Shown piece by piece: positions 7,850 to 16,220 of a DNA stretch of 60,072 nucleotides. A model generated the notes under the pieces. That model saw only the letters and a program-made list of their open reading frames with translations. It was not told the origin of the DNA and made no database searches. The DNA lies in the NCBI RefSeq assembly GCF_022427965.1, contig NZ_JAKTTI010000028.1, forward strand, positions 1-60,072, in the 5' to 3' direction. Source of the DNA: Fredinandcohnia quinoae (GTDB lineage Bacteria > Bacillota > Bacilli > Bacillales > Bacillaceae_L). The number at the start of each line of letters is the position of its first letter. The first letter of the stretch is position 1. A program made the translations under genes and the position numbers.

Positions 7850-8165
7850 TAAAGGTATCTTCGGTAAACACCTCATTTAGTAGGAAATGAAAAGCTCTAC
7901 CTAATGGAGTGAGTCATTCCTTTGTTCAAACGAACCATCCCCTTATTTTTTAAGGTACAATAAGTTTCACAACTTATAGATCAGCTAGATGGTCTTTAAC
8001 AAACACCTCATTTTCAAAATGATATTTTATCTCATTTCGATGATTTGGAAATTTGTTAGAACGGATTATTCCTCACATTGCCCAACGCTACCATCCCCTT
8101 ATAACGCTTTTAAGCATTCATCTAAAATAAGGATATTGTCTTTAGCAAACACCTCATTTAAAGTT
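7850..8165 (-). repeat. Diverged tandem repeat, possible non-coding RNA gene cluster
   Basis: Minus-strand sense. AAATGAGGTGTTT recurs at 8159-8147, 8013-8001 and 7878-7866. In the first two copies it continues as GYTAAAGAC. A second block, ATAAGGGGATGGT, recurs at 8102-8090 and 7946-7934. Between the blocks each complete copy has a small hairpin (ATAAGTTGTGAAACTTAT in one, GCTTAAAAGC in the other). Conservation is limited to these blocks and no open reading frame longer than about 15 codons is shared, which argues against proteins. The third copy is truncated and runs into the hairpin at 7788-7817. Confidence 0.55.
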
Positions 8166-8315
8166 GGATGATTGATCATCAAGCTTTTTGAACCTTGCCC
8201 TCTTCTCTAAATAGTATGGCTAGTTGTTGAAAGATTATACAAAGGTTTTGACTAGGTAAATTTCCCAATTTTTGATATGATATAGAGAAACGTAATGTAA
8301 ATGAGGGAAAACGAT

Positions 8316-9056
8316 ATGTCATTATTGGAAGTAAAAAATGTAACTGGTGGATATACACGTAATCCTGTTCTAAATGATATTTCCTTCCGTGTAAATAAAC
8401 AGGAAATCGTAGGATTAATTGGCCTAAATGGAGCAGGTAAAAGTACGACAATTAAGCATATTATCGGATTAATGGAGCCAAAAAAGGGGTCTATCCTTAT
8501 CAATGGAAAAACAATCCAGGATGATATGGAAGCATATCGATCATTGTTCAGTTTTATCCCAGAGACACCTATTTTATATGATGAGCTTACTTTATATGAA
8601 CATTTAGAATTGACTGCGATGGCGTATGGATTAGAAAAAAAGGTATTCGAAGAAAGATTAACACCATTGCTAAAAGAATTTCGAATGGAGAAGAGATTAA
8701 AATTCTTCCCAGCACATTTTTCAAAAGGCATGAAGCAAAAGGTCATGATTATGTGTGCTTTTTTAGTAGAGCCATCCTTATATATTATTGACGAGCCGTT
8801 TGTAGGTTTAGATCCTCTTGGCATTCAATCATTACTAGAGCTTATGAATAAAATGAAAGAACAAGGATCTGGAATTCTAATGTCAACACATATTTTAGCA
8901 ACTGCTGAAAGATATTGTGATTCATTCATTATCTTACATAATGGTAAAGTACGAGCTTCAGGAACATTAAAGCAGCTAAGAGATCAATTTAAGATGGAAA
9001 ATGCGACATTGGATGATATTTATATTCAGCTCACAAAGGAAGAAGAACATGATTGA
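8316..9056 (+). CDS. ecsA: ABC transporter ATPase EcsA
   Basis: A 246-residue ABC ATPase. Walker A GLNGAGKS is at residues 36-43, the signature position reads FSKGMKQKV rather than LSGGQ, and Walker B is LYIIDEPFVGLDP with a downstream switch His in STHILAT. It pairs with the membrane protein EcsB; in B. subtilis Ecs influences secretion, sporulation, competence and intramembrane proteolysis by RasP. The substrate is unknown. I used the ATG at 8316, eleven bases after GAGGG; the ATG at 8301 would overlap that site. The stop overlaps the ecsB start by eight bases. Confidence 0.94.
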   Translation: MSLLEVKNVTGGYTRNPVLNDISFRVNKQEIVGLIGLNGAGKSTTIKHIIGLMEPKKGSILINGKTIQDDMEAYRSLFSFIPETPILYDELTLYEHLELTAMAYGLEKKVFEERLTPLLKEFRMEKRLKFFPAHFSKGMKQKVMIMCAFLVEPSLYIIDEPFVGLDPLGIQSLLELMNKMKEQGSGILMSTHILATAERYCDSFIILHNGKVRASGTLKQLRDQFKMENATLDDIYIQLTKEEEHD

Positions 9057-10266
9057 TACGAAGGATTTGTGGAAAAAACGATCTGTCCAATATTTTAATG
9101 AAGTAAAACGATATTTACGCTATATGTTAAATGATCATTTATTGATTGCACTCATCTTCCTGTTAGGGGGAGCAGCTTATTATTACAATAAGTGGTTAAA
9201 AGAGTTACCCGATCATTTCCCATATGCGCTTATAATTGCCGTTATCTTTGCGTTCATCTTAACAAATAGTCGTATTCAGACACTATTAAAGGAGCCTGAT
9301 CTTGTCTTTTTATTACCAATCGAAAAGAAGCTAAACCCGTATTTTCAAAGAGCGTTTTGGTTTAGTTTCATGTTTCAAAGCTATGTTTTATTGCTAGTAT
9401 TTGCAGTTGCTGCACCATTGTATTTGGCTGCAACAGGAAGATCCTTCTTGTCCCTTTTAGTGATTTTTGGATTCATACTGTTAAGTAAGGTTTGGAATCT
9501 TTTATTGTCATGGAATGTCCAATATTCAAATGAACCATCAACAAGATATACGGACTTTATCATTCGCTTACTAGTAAATTTTGTGTTGGTATATTTATTA
9601 TTTTCAAATGCAAACCTAATATTTATTGGAAGTATAGCGCTCATTATGATTGTTCTGCTTGTTTATTTTCAGCGAGTGGCATCACAAAAGGGGATTAAAT
9701 GGGATTACTTAATTGACCTTGAGTCCAGAAGAATGATGGCATTTTACCGACTAGCTAATTTATTTACAGATGTACCTAAGTTAAAGGAACAGGTTAAAAA
9801 GAGGGCATGGTTAAATTGGTCAACATCATTTATTAAGTATTCTAAGAAAAATACGTATAGTTACCTATATATACGAACATTTCTGAGGACTAGTGATTAT
9901 TTGGGAATGTTTCTGAGACTAACGATTATCGGTGGGTTATTTCTATACTTTGCTGATTTTAAGTATGGGAACGCTGTTATTGTTGTTTTATTCATATATT
10001 TAACAGGTTACCAGCTAATAACCTTATGGCGTCATCACAGCTTAAAAATTTGGATTCAACTTTATCCAGTAAGGGATTCTACAAAAGAAAAATCGTTTCT
10101 ACAAATATTATTCGTATTGCTTGTCATTCAATCAATCCTATTCACGTTCATTCTGATAGTTGCAAATGGCTTATTTATTGCCTTTGTCGCGTTACTAATC
10201 GGAATCCTTTTCTCATATGTATTTGTTTATTTTTACGTAAAAGTCCGTGTGAAAAAATTAACATAA
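9049..10266 (+). CDS. ecsB: ABC transporter permease EcsB
   Basis: A 405-residue polytopic membrane protein with six or more hydrophobic segments, two near residues 35-80, a group around 105-205 and a cluster in the last 130 residues. It is the EcsB family by sequence pattern and by being fused translationally to ecsA (overlap of eight bases). The ATG at 9049 follows AAGGAAGAAG inside the end of ecsA; in-frame codons upstream belong to the overlap and are not used. The transported substrate is not known. Confidence 0.93.
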   Translation: MIDTKDLWKKRSVQYFNEVKRYLRYMLNDHLLIALIFLLGGAAYYYNKWLKELPDHFPYALIIAVIFAFILTNSRIQTLLKEPDLVFLLPIEKKLNPYFQRAFWFSFMFQSYVLLLVFAVAAPLYLAATGRSFLSLLVIFGFILLSKVWNLLLSWNVQYSNEPSTRYTDFIIRLLVNFVLVYLLFSNANLIFIGSIALIMIVLLVYFQRVASQKGIKWDYLIDLESRRMMAFYRLANLFTDVPKLKEQVKKRAWLNWSTSFIKYSKKNTYSYLYIRTFLRTSDYLGMFLRLTIIGGLFLYFADFKYGNAVIVVLFIYLTGYQLITLWRHHSLKIWIQLYPVRDSTKEKSFLQILFVLLVIQSILFTFILIVANGLFIAFVALLIGILFSYVFVYFYVKVRVKKLT

Positions 10267-10325
10267 TTTGAAACCTATCACAATCCTCATTCGTAAAATA
10301 AGAAAACAAGTAAAGGAACGAGGAT

Positions 10326-11048
10326 ATGGATCAATATAATCAAGTTGTTAAAGAGGAATTGTTTCAATGGCGAAAAAAGCTCATTAAAAAATCAACGATT
10401 CTGAATCGGGTTTCAAAAAAGGCCCAAGTAAAAATTAATGAGTTAATTCCTGAAAAAGCGCATCAAATTATTACAGAAAGTATTAAGAAAATGATTCAAG
10501 CAACACTCATTGGATCAGAATATACAACGAAGGTTAAGGATAACGGTACGATTTCTTTAGAGGAAAAGGAAAAGCGTATTACCGAAATATTAAATATATA
10601 TAAAAGAACAGCTGCAGTGGAAGGTGCAGGGACTGGTGCAGGAGGATTTATGCTTGCATTAGCAGATTTTCCACTACTATTAACGATCAAAATGAAATTT
10701 TTATTTGAAACGGCATCCATTTATGGCTTTGATACAAAAGAGTATGAGGAACGTTTGTTTATATTACATGTTTTTCAGTTAGCATTCTCAAGTGATGAAC
10801 ATCGTAAGGAAACATTTGAAATAATTGAAAATTGGGATATGAAAAAAGAAGAGCTAATGGATGTTGATTGGCGGGTGTTTCAACAAGAATACCGTGACTA
10901 TATTGATTTTGTGAAAATGCTTCAACTTGTACCAGGAATTGGTGCAGTAGTTGGTGCCTATGCAAATTATAATCTTTTAGATCATCTAGGTGAAACAGCT
11001 AAAAATTGTTACAGATTAAGATTATTAAATGTAAGAAAAGCCAAGTAA
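10326..11048 (+). CDS. ecsC: EcsC family protein
   Basis: A 240-residue protein of the EcsC family. It has a Gly-rich segment, AAVEGAGTGAGGFMLALADFPLLLTIKMKFLF cut here for length, around residues 96-125, and a C-terminal PGIGAVVGAYANYNLLDHLG region. The function is unknown; it is the third gene of the B. subtilis ecs cluster but not needed for its phenotypes. A 59-base gap with GGAACGAGG before the ATG separates it from ecsB, and a terminator follows immediately, so it ends the operon. Confidence 0.9.
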   Translation: MDQYNQVVKEELFQWRKKLIKKSTILNRVSKKAQVKINELIPEKAHQIITESIKKMIQATLIGSEYTTKVKDNGTISLEEKEKRITEILNIYKRTAAVEGAGTGAGGFMLALADFPLLLTIKMKFLFETASIYGFDTKEYEERLFILHVFQLAFSSDEHRKETFEIIENWDMKKEELMDVDWRVFQQEYRDYIDFVKMLQLVPGIGAVVGAYANYNLLDHLGETAKNCYRLRLLNVRKAK

Positions 11049-11070
11049 CGATATGTTACTTGGCTTTTCT
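11040..11070 (+). terminator. Terminator of the ecs operon
   Basis: GCCAAGTAAC and GTTACTTGGC arms flank a five-base loop and precede TTTTCT. The left arm overlaps the last ecsC codons. Confidence 0.85.
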
Positions 11071-11078
11071 GCATAAAT

Positions 11079-11117
11079 GTCTAGCTCAAGGGTCTGAACA
11101 AGGTGCTTGCGCTTTTC
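11079..11117. repeat. Remnant of a Bacillus interspersed repeat
   Basis: GTCTAGCTC followed after a short gap by AAGGTGCTTGCGCTTTTC resembles the two ends of a repeat common between Bacillus genes. The middle is missing, so this is a deletion remnant. A similar end piece, AGGCGCTTACGCATTTC, lies at about 32139-32157. Confidence 0.4.
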
Positions 11118-11120
11118 TAA

Positions 11121-12326
11121 TTAACTAGTCACCTTTTCCTCAGATTTTGTGGATGCTTGGAGATAGGTCAGTGTCGCTGAGCCAAGAGTTTTTGCGGCGA
11201 TTAGCATCGCATTTTCATCGATGTCAAACTTTGGGTGATGGTGAGGGTACACATTTTCTGGGTTTACTGGACTTGCTCCTGTAAAGAAGAATGTACCTTT
11301 TACATGTTGAAGGTAATAAGCAAAATCTTCACCGCCCATTTGTGGGGGACATTCAACAACCGCTTTTACGTCTGGAAGATTATTTGCTACCTCTTTAAGT
11401 AGTTCTGTTTCGTCTTTATGATTCACAACTGCTGGATAACCACGATGATATTTATAGGAATAGGATGAATCCGTTTGTAAACAAGTACCTTTCACAATAC
11501 GTTCAATTTCTGCTTCAATTTGTGCACGGACTTCTTCGTCAAACGTTCTTACAGTTCCACCAAGTTTTGCAGAATCTGCAATGACGTTAAATGGATTTTC
11601 TGAAACAAATGAGCCAACTGAAACGACTGCTGAATGAATCGGATCTACCCTGCGGCTTACAATTTGCTGTAGATTCATGACGATTTGCGAAGCTATTACA
11701 ATCGCATCCTTTGTTGTATGCGGATGGGCACCATGTCCACCAGAACCTTTTACAGTAATTTCAAATCGGTCAGCTGCAGCCATTATTGGACCTTCACGAT
11801 ATAAAATAGCACCAGTTGGTCCAGTTGCCCACAGATGGGTTCCAAAAATAACGTCTACTCCATCTAAACAACCAGCTTCAATCATTGCAATTGCCCCACC
11901 AGGTGCATATTCCTCCGCATGTTGATGAATTAGCACAATTGAACCCTCTAATTCATCTTTTACTTCATTAAGTGACTTGGCAAGCACTAGAAGAGTCGCA
12001 GTGTGACCGTCATGCCCACATGCATGCATGACACCAGGGACAGTTGATTTATAAGGAACATCTTTTTCATCTTGAATCGGTAATGCATCAAAATCGGCAC
12101 GTAATGCAACAGTTTTACCAGGGCGTCCACCGTGAATTTTTGCTACGATTCCATTGCCACCAACATTTGTTTGTAATTCGATACCTAGGTTTTTATAATA
12201 ATTTGCGATGTATTCTGCTGTTTTGTATTCCTTAAATGATACTTCTGGGTGTTGGTGAAGATAACGACGAATCTCGACCATCTCATGGTAATTCTTTTCT
12301 AAGGATTCGAATAAATTATGTTGCAT
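11121..12326 (-). CDS. yhaA: M20-family amidohydrolase YhaA
   Basis: A 401-residue M20D metallopeptidase-type amidohydrolase. Metal-binding features include HACGHDGHT near residue 105, HQHAEE near 140 and HHHPKFD near the C-terminus. Relatives remove acyl groups from amino acids (hippurate, N-acetyl-diaminopimelate, N-acetyl-cysteine); the substrate cannot be fixed from sequence. It converges on the ecs operon as in B. subtilis. The ATG at 12326 is preceded by GGGGGAAC. The length is normal for the family and no key ligand is missing. Confidence 0.9.
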   Translation of the reverse strand: MQHNLFESLEKNYHEMVEIRRYLHQHPEVSFKEYKTAEYIANYYKNLGIELQTNVGGNGIVAKIHGGRPGKTVALRADFDALPIQDEKDVPYKSTVPGVMHACGHDGHTATLLVLAKSLNEVKDELEGSIVLIHQHAEEYAPGGAIAMIEAGCLDGVDVIFGTHLWATGPTGAILYREGPIMAAADRFEITVKGSGGHGAHPHTTKDAIVIASQIVMNLQQIVSRRVDPIHSAVVSVGSFVSENPFNVIADSAKLGGTVRTFDEEVRAQIEAEIERIVKGTCLQTDSSYSYKYHRGYPAVVNHKDETELLKEVANNLPDVKAVVECPPQMGGEDFAYYLQHVKGTFFFTGASPVNPENVYPHHHPKFDIDENAMLIAAKTLGSATLTYLQASTKSEEKVTS

Positions 12327-12532
12327 TTAATGTTCCCCCTCATTTTTCAAACGCTTAATATAATTGTAATTATACCATGAAGGTGACAACCAAGTTTGAA
12401 AATTTAGTATTTTTTTAAGTTTGAGTCCTTGGTTTTCCTATTTTAATAATTGGCTATTTTTGGGGTATATTCCAGTGGAATTAATGAATACTAGTGATGA
12501 AACCTATACATAGAAAAGGAGAATGAGTGAAC

Positions 12533-12865
12533 ATGAAACGTATTATTTTATCTGGTGTTTTTATTCTGCTTTGTTTTTCAATTTTTGGAGGAAGCATAAC
12601 AAATGCTGAACCAATTAATTCTGAAGATGAAACGAAGGTAGAGCTGAGCGATGAACAAAAAAAAGAGCTAGATGCATTATTTACAGATTTGCTTGAAACA
12701 CGAAAAGCCATTATCAACAAATATGTTGAATTTGGTATTTTTTCACAAGAAAAGGCAGATAAAAAACTTTCATGGCTTGATAAGCATTATACAAAAATGA
12801 AGGAAAATGGATATGTACCAATGAAGGGAGCTCATAAGCATAAAGGGGAAAATCACAAAGATTAA
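12533..12865 (+). CDS. YckD-like secreted DUF2680 protein
   Basis: A 110-residue exported protein. A signal peptide spans residues 1-23 with cleavage likely after TNA, followed by a helical domain LSDEQKKELDALFTDLLETR and a His/Lys-rich tail (HKHKGENHKD). This is the DUF2680 pattern of B. subtilis YckD; its role is unknown, and the His-rich end could bind metal. The ATG at 12533 lies 11 bases after AAGGAG and a GTG at 12527 is closer at five; either could be used. A strong terminator follows. Confidence 0.75.
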   Translation: MKRIILSGVFILLCFSIFGGSITNAEPINSEDETKVELSDEQKKELDALFTDLLETRKAIINKYVEFGIFSQEKADKKLSWLDKHYTKMKENGYVPMKGAHKHKGENHKD

Positions 12866-12880
12866 TTCTTATTTTAAGCT

Positions 12881-12919
12881 AGGATAGCGTAAAGCAATTT
12901 GCTTTAACTATCCTTTTTT
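12881..12919 (+). terminator. Terminator of the yckD-like gene
   Basis: AGGATAG-CG-TAAAGC pairs with GCTTTA-A-CTATCCT, followed by TTTTTTA. Confidence 0.85.
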
Positions 12920-13009
12920 ATGTGGAATTACCTATACTTTCTATATGAAAATTGATACTATTAAATATTAGAGTATATTGTCGGTTTTTGTAAAAGGAGT
13001 ATAGATGTT

Positions 13010-14566
13010 ATGTTTAAAAAAAGAGGAATAAGACTACAATTTGCGATAAGCTTGTTAGTCATTATGGCCATCATCAGCACAATTATCGTTAGTTGGCATT
13101 CTTCTGAAAGGGCACTTGGGAGCACACTTAAAGAAAAATATTTAGAAAGCAATTATCAATATGCAAAGAAGTTATCCTTAAGTACGAGTGGTTTATTAAA
13201 TTATATGCAAGAAAATATAATAGCCCTTGGAAAGATTTCTAGTCAACATTCCTTTAGTCAAAATGATTTGGATGAATGGAAGTCTTCAAATAATAATTAT
13301 TTTAACTCAATTTTTATAACAGATAAATATGGAGTCATTGAAATTATAAGTCCATCAATCATTAAATTTGAATCACAGGTAAAAGCGGGAATGAAACTAC
13401 AATCTGATGTGATAAAGAAGGCACTAACATATAAGAATCCTTTTATTTCTGAACCATATCGAGGTAAATCGGGACAATTAATAATCCTAATTTCTGCACC
13501 TATCTTTGATAACACCGGGAATTATGGCGGACTTGTTGCAGGTACTATCTACTTAGAAAGTGACAATATTTTAAATAGCATGCTTAACGAGAATGAACAT
13601 GAAAATGGTTCATACGTATATGTGGTCGACCAAACTGGACGTATCATCTACCACCCTAATGCTAGTAGGATAAATGATGTGGTGCGTGGCAACAAAGCAA
13701 TTAATGAGATTAAGCTAGGTAATAATGGTTCATCTCAAATTACAAATTCTGAAGGGGATGAATTTTTTGCTGGATATGCTTTCGAGGAAAAAACAAGATG
13801 GGGGATCGTCTCGCAAACTCCTATATCTGTAATCGAAGAGCCTCTACAAAGATTATCCGAAAAAATGATTATTAACGCGCTACCACTTTTACTACTAATA
13901 TTAATTATTGCATGGATACTTACCAATAATTTGGCAAGGCCGCTAAATAAATTAGCAAAGTTTTCAGAGGATGCAATTAATCATGATAAGCCAATAACAT
14001 CTTTAAATAATATGCAATTTAAGTCAAATATTTATGAGGTGAATCAGCTTTACCATCATATTAGTAAACATATAACGTTATTGAATGACCAAATTCAACT
14101 TGATGGACTAACAGGAATAGCTAATCGCAGAACGTTTGATCAAATTATAAAAGTATGGATAAGTAATAAAATTCCCTTCACTCTTATTATGATTGATATC
14201 GATCATTTTAAAAAGGTGAATGATACATATGGTCATCTTGTTGGAGATGATGTATTAAAATACCTTTCAAAAATGATGGTAGATGTTTCGAATGAGGGAG
14301 ATTTATGCTTCCGATACGGTGGGGAAGAATTTGGAATATTAATTAAGGACAAAGAAACAGACGATGCCTATAAAATAGCGGAGCGGTTGCGAATAACAGT
14401 ATCCGAGGCTCCAAGTCCTACAGGAAAACCAATTACCATATCAGCGGGTATTTCTTCATACCATGGTAGTGATCTTCATCCAAAGGAAATAATCGAAAAA
14501 GCTGATACTGCACTGTACCAATCAAAGCATAACGGAAGAAATCGAATAACAATCTTTGATAGCTGA
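13010..14566 (+). CDS. Membrane diguanylate cyclase with extracellular Cache sensor
   Basis: A 518-residue signalling enzyme. A membrane helix at residues 8-28, an extracellular double-Cache-like sensor to about 285, a second helix (ALPLLLLILIIAWIL) and a HAMP-like linker lead into a GGDEF domain. The active site is intact: RYGGEEF with GGEEF at 437-441, and DIDHFKKVNDTYGH upstream. It should make cyclic-di-GMP from two GTP in response to a small extracellular ligand. The inhibitory RxxD site expected before GGEEF reads NEGD, so product inhibition is probably lost. AAGGAG precedes the ATG. The gene stands alone between two terminators. Confidence 0.9.
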   Translation: MFKKRGIRLQFAISLLVIMAIISTIIVSWHSSERALGSTLKEKYLESNYQYAKKLSLSTSGLLNYMQENIIALGKISSQHSFSQNDLDEWKSSNNNYFNSIFITDKYGVIEIISPSIIKFESQVKAGMKLQSDVIKKALTYKNPFISEPYRGKSGQLIILISAPIFDNTGNYGGLVAGTIYLESDNILNSMLNENEHENGSYVYVVDQTGRIIYHPNASRINDVVRGNKAINEIKLGNNGSSQITNSEGDEFFAGYAFEEKTRWGIVSQTPISVIEEPLQRLSEKMIINALPLLLLILIIAWILTNNLARPLNKLAKFSEDAINHDKPITSLNNMQFKSNIYEVNQLYHHISKHITLLNDQIQLDGLTGIANRRTFDQIIKVWISNKIPFTLIMIDIDHFKKVNDTYGHLVGDDVLKYLSKMMVDVSNEGDLCFRYGGEEFGILIKDKETDDAYKIAERLRITVSEAPSPTGKPITISAGISSYHGSDLHPKEIIEKADTALYQSKHNGRNRITIFDS

Positions 14567-14574
14567 TGCTAATT

Positions 14575-14608
14575 ACAAAACACCACTGAGCAAGAGTGGT
14601 GTTTTGTT
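14575..14608. terminator. Bidirectional terminator between the cyclase and aldo/keto reductase genes
   Basis: ACAAAACACCACT and AGTGGTGTTTTGT form a 13-base-pair stem with A- and T-rich flanks usable on both strands. The genes converge here. Confidence 0.85.
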
Positions 14609-14609
14609 C

Positions 14610-15437
14610 TTAATCATACGTATTAGGGTCAGTACCTGTACGTTTATTTTCATTTAGTGAATCAATTGTTGCCATTTCTTCTTGAGATAATTCAAAATCA
14701 AATATAGAAGCATTTTCGATAATTCTAGAGGTATTGATAGATTTCGGTATTGTAATAACACCGCTTTGAAGATCCCAACGTAATATGATTTGAGCAGGTG
14801 TTTTTGCATGTCTTTCTGCAATTTTAGCTAAAATAGGATGTTCTAATATTTGTCCCTTGGCGAGTGGTGACCATGCCTCCATTTGAATATGTTGTTCTTT
14901 ACAAAATTCTCGTAGTTCATTTTGAGTGAGCCATGGATGAAATTCCACTTGATTCACCATTGGTTTTATTTCACATTCTGTTAATATGTTTTGTAGATGA
15001 TGAACGTGAAAATTACTAACACCGATTGCTCGAACCTTTTTATCTTTATATAGTTTTTCAAGTGCTTGCCAGGTATCTTTATATTTTCCTTTGACTGGCC
15101 AATGAATGAGGTATAGATCTATATAGTCCAAACCAAGCTTCTGTAGGCTCGTGTCAAATGCTTTTAAAGTAGATTCATATCCTTGATCATCATTATATAC
15201 TTTTGTAGTAATAAAAAGTTCGTCCCGAGGTATACCTACTTCTCTAATTGCTTGCCCTACACCTTCTTCATTATTATAACCTGCAGCAGTGTCAATACTT
15301 CGGTAACCAGCATTTATTGCTGTTTTTACTGATTCAATTACTTCAACACCATTTTTAACTTTGAATACGCCAAGACCAAACCAAGGCATTTTCACACCAT
15401 TATGTAATGTTGTTGTTTCTGCAATATGTGTTGGCAT
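14610..15437 (-). CDS. Aldo/keto reductase (YvgN/YtbE-like)
   Basis: A 275-residue NADPH-dependent aldo/keto reductase. The catalytic tetrad is complete: Asp49, Tyr54, Lys79 and His112. Family motifs include [34 protein letters not shown] and the nucleotide-binding [10 protein letters not shown]. Relatives YvgN and YtbE in B. subtilis reduce glyoxal, methylglyoxal and other aldehydes. GGAGGA lies before the ATG at 15437. The gene is monocistronic and shares a terminator with the convergent cyclase gene. The exact substrate is not predictable. Confidence 0.92.
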   Translation of the reverse strand: MPTHIAETTTLHNGVKMPWFGLGVFKVKNGVEVIESVKTAINAGYRSIDTAAGYNNEEGVGQAIREVGIPRDELFITTKVYNDDQGYESTLKAFDTSLQKLGLDYIDLYLIHWPVKGKYKDTWQALEKLYKDKKVRAIGVSNFHVHHLQNILTECEIKPMVNQVEFHPWLTQNELREFCKEQHIQMEAWSPLAKGQILEHPILAKIAERHAKTPAQIILRWDLQSGVITIPKSINTSRIIENASIFDFELSQEEMATIDSLNENKRTGTDPNTYD

Positions 15438-15530
15438 TTCCTATCCTCCTCACAATACTTATACCTACTCCAGCTTATTCATAGTATAGTGTATGTAAGA
15501 AAAATAATGAAATGAAAAGGTGAGATGAAA

Positions 15531-15734
15531 ATGGATCATAATGAGAAGAATCAGCCAATCTATCATGAACCATATAACGATGCAATCGATCACTTAAGTA
15601 AAGTTGAAGGTTACCCGTCAGGGAGTATTGAAGTGAAAAAATTACCAAAAGGAATTAAGATACTGTGGTATATTATTATAGGAGGAATGATAGGATTAAT
15701 CTTATTTATTGTTCTAGGAACAGTATTGAAATAA
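15531..15734 (+). CDS. Small single-span membrane protein, unknown
   Basis: A 67-residue protein with an acidic, hydrophilic first half (residues 1-42) and one C-terminal membrane helix (ILWYIIIGGMIGLILFIVLGTVL). The ATG at 15531 has AAAAGGTGAG at proper spacing, while the ATG six bases earlier does not. It looks like a tail-anchored protein. I recognise no family. It converges with the HTH gene at 15791. Confidence 0.7.
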   Translation: MDHNEKNQPIYHEPYNDAIDHLSKVEGYPSGSIEVKKLPKGIKILWYIIIGGMIGLILFIVLGTVLK

Positions 15735-15782
15735 AAAAGGCAATTGAAGCTTGTGTACTACATGCACAAAGCATAATTGCCT
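15735..15782 (-). terminator. Terminator of the HTH regulator gene
   Basis: AGGCAATT and AATTGCCT arms, with an inner stem TTGTG/CACAA, precede a T-run on the minus strand. The plus strand lacks a T-run, but the hairpin may still serve the small membrane gene. Confidence 0.7.
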
Positions 15783-15790
15783 ATGATATT

Positions 15791-16027
15791 CTACATAAAT
15801 GGTGGTACACTTTTACTTATTTCCTCGACTACATTTGCGATTGAAGAAATTTGTTTGTCATCTAAGTTGAAGGAACTTTTTATTTTTTCTTCAAGGTTAC
15901 CAGTAATCCGTCTTTTCCCAACTTCAACTAGAGCAATTAAAGCAAAACTACAGTTAACTGCCTTTGCAAAATCACGTTGTGTCATGTTATAGCTTTTTCT
16001 TAGGAATTTAATAATTTCTTTGTTCAT
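15791..16027 (-). CDS. XRE-type helix-turn-helix regulator
   Basis: A 78-residue DNA-binding protein. Residues 1-58 fit a lambda-repressor-like HTH (IIKFLRKSYNMTQRDFAKAVNCSFALIALVEVGKR split across helices), and a short acidic tail follows. The ATG at 16027 is five bases after AAGGAGTGC. The 'ALIALVEVGKRR' recognition region is typical of XRE except that the usual Ser/Thr at the turn is replaced by Ala. Nothing shows its target; a divergent oxidoreductase gene is 190 bases away. Confidence 0.78.
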   Translation of the reverse strand: MNKEIIKFLRKSYNMTQRDFAKAVNCSFALIALVEVGKRRITGNLEEKIKSSFNLDDKQISSIANVVEEISKSVPPFM

Positions 16028-16160
16028 ACGAGCACTCCTTCCCTTTGATTCTATCATTATTCAAAGGTGAATTGATTGAAAAGAGTAGAATAAGGTAACA
16101 TCAAGTGGTATATTCATGGTGATGTAAAAATCAATTCTATGCAATATCTTAACACTATAA

Positions 16161-16188
16161 AAAAAATTCGTCTAGGTACGAATTTTTA
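16161..16188 (+). terminator. Hairpin with flanking A/T-runs upstream of the oxidoreductase gene
   Basis: AAAAAATTCG and CGAATTTTT pair around an eight-base loop. It could end leaderless transcripts in either direction; there is no upstream plus-strand gene nearby, so its role is unclear. Confidence 0.4.
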
Positions 16189-16220
16189 AATTACAAAAAA
16201 TAAGTAAGAGGAGATAAACA

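Larger units (their letters stand above)
7708..8315. other. 608-base hit-ecsA intergenic region with a diverged tandem repeat
   Basis: No convincing protein gene is present. From 7850 to 8165 two and a half copies of a diverged 135-155-base unit occur (separate entry), followed on the minus strand by a terminator-like hairpin. The last 60 bases before ecsA contain TTGACT at 8248-8253 and a TATGATATA-like stretch, a possible promoter with imperfect spacing. Confidence 0.6.

Noticed and set aside
7989-8171. Small protein gene in the hit-ecsA gap on the plus strand
   Set aside because: No ribosome site and it runs through the repeat blocks, which are not conserved as codons.
8252-8824. 190-codon minus-strand frame opposite ecsA
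   Set aside because: Shadow frame; the plus strand shows intact Walker motifs.
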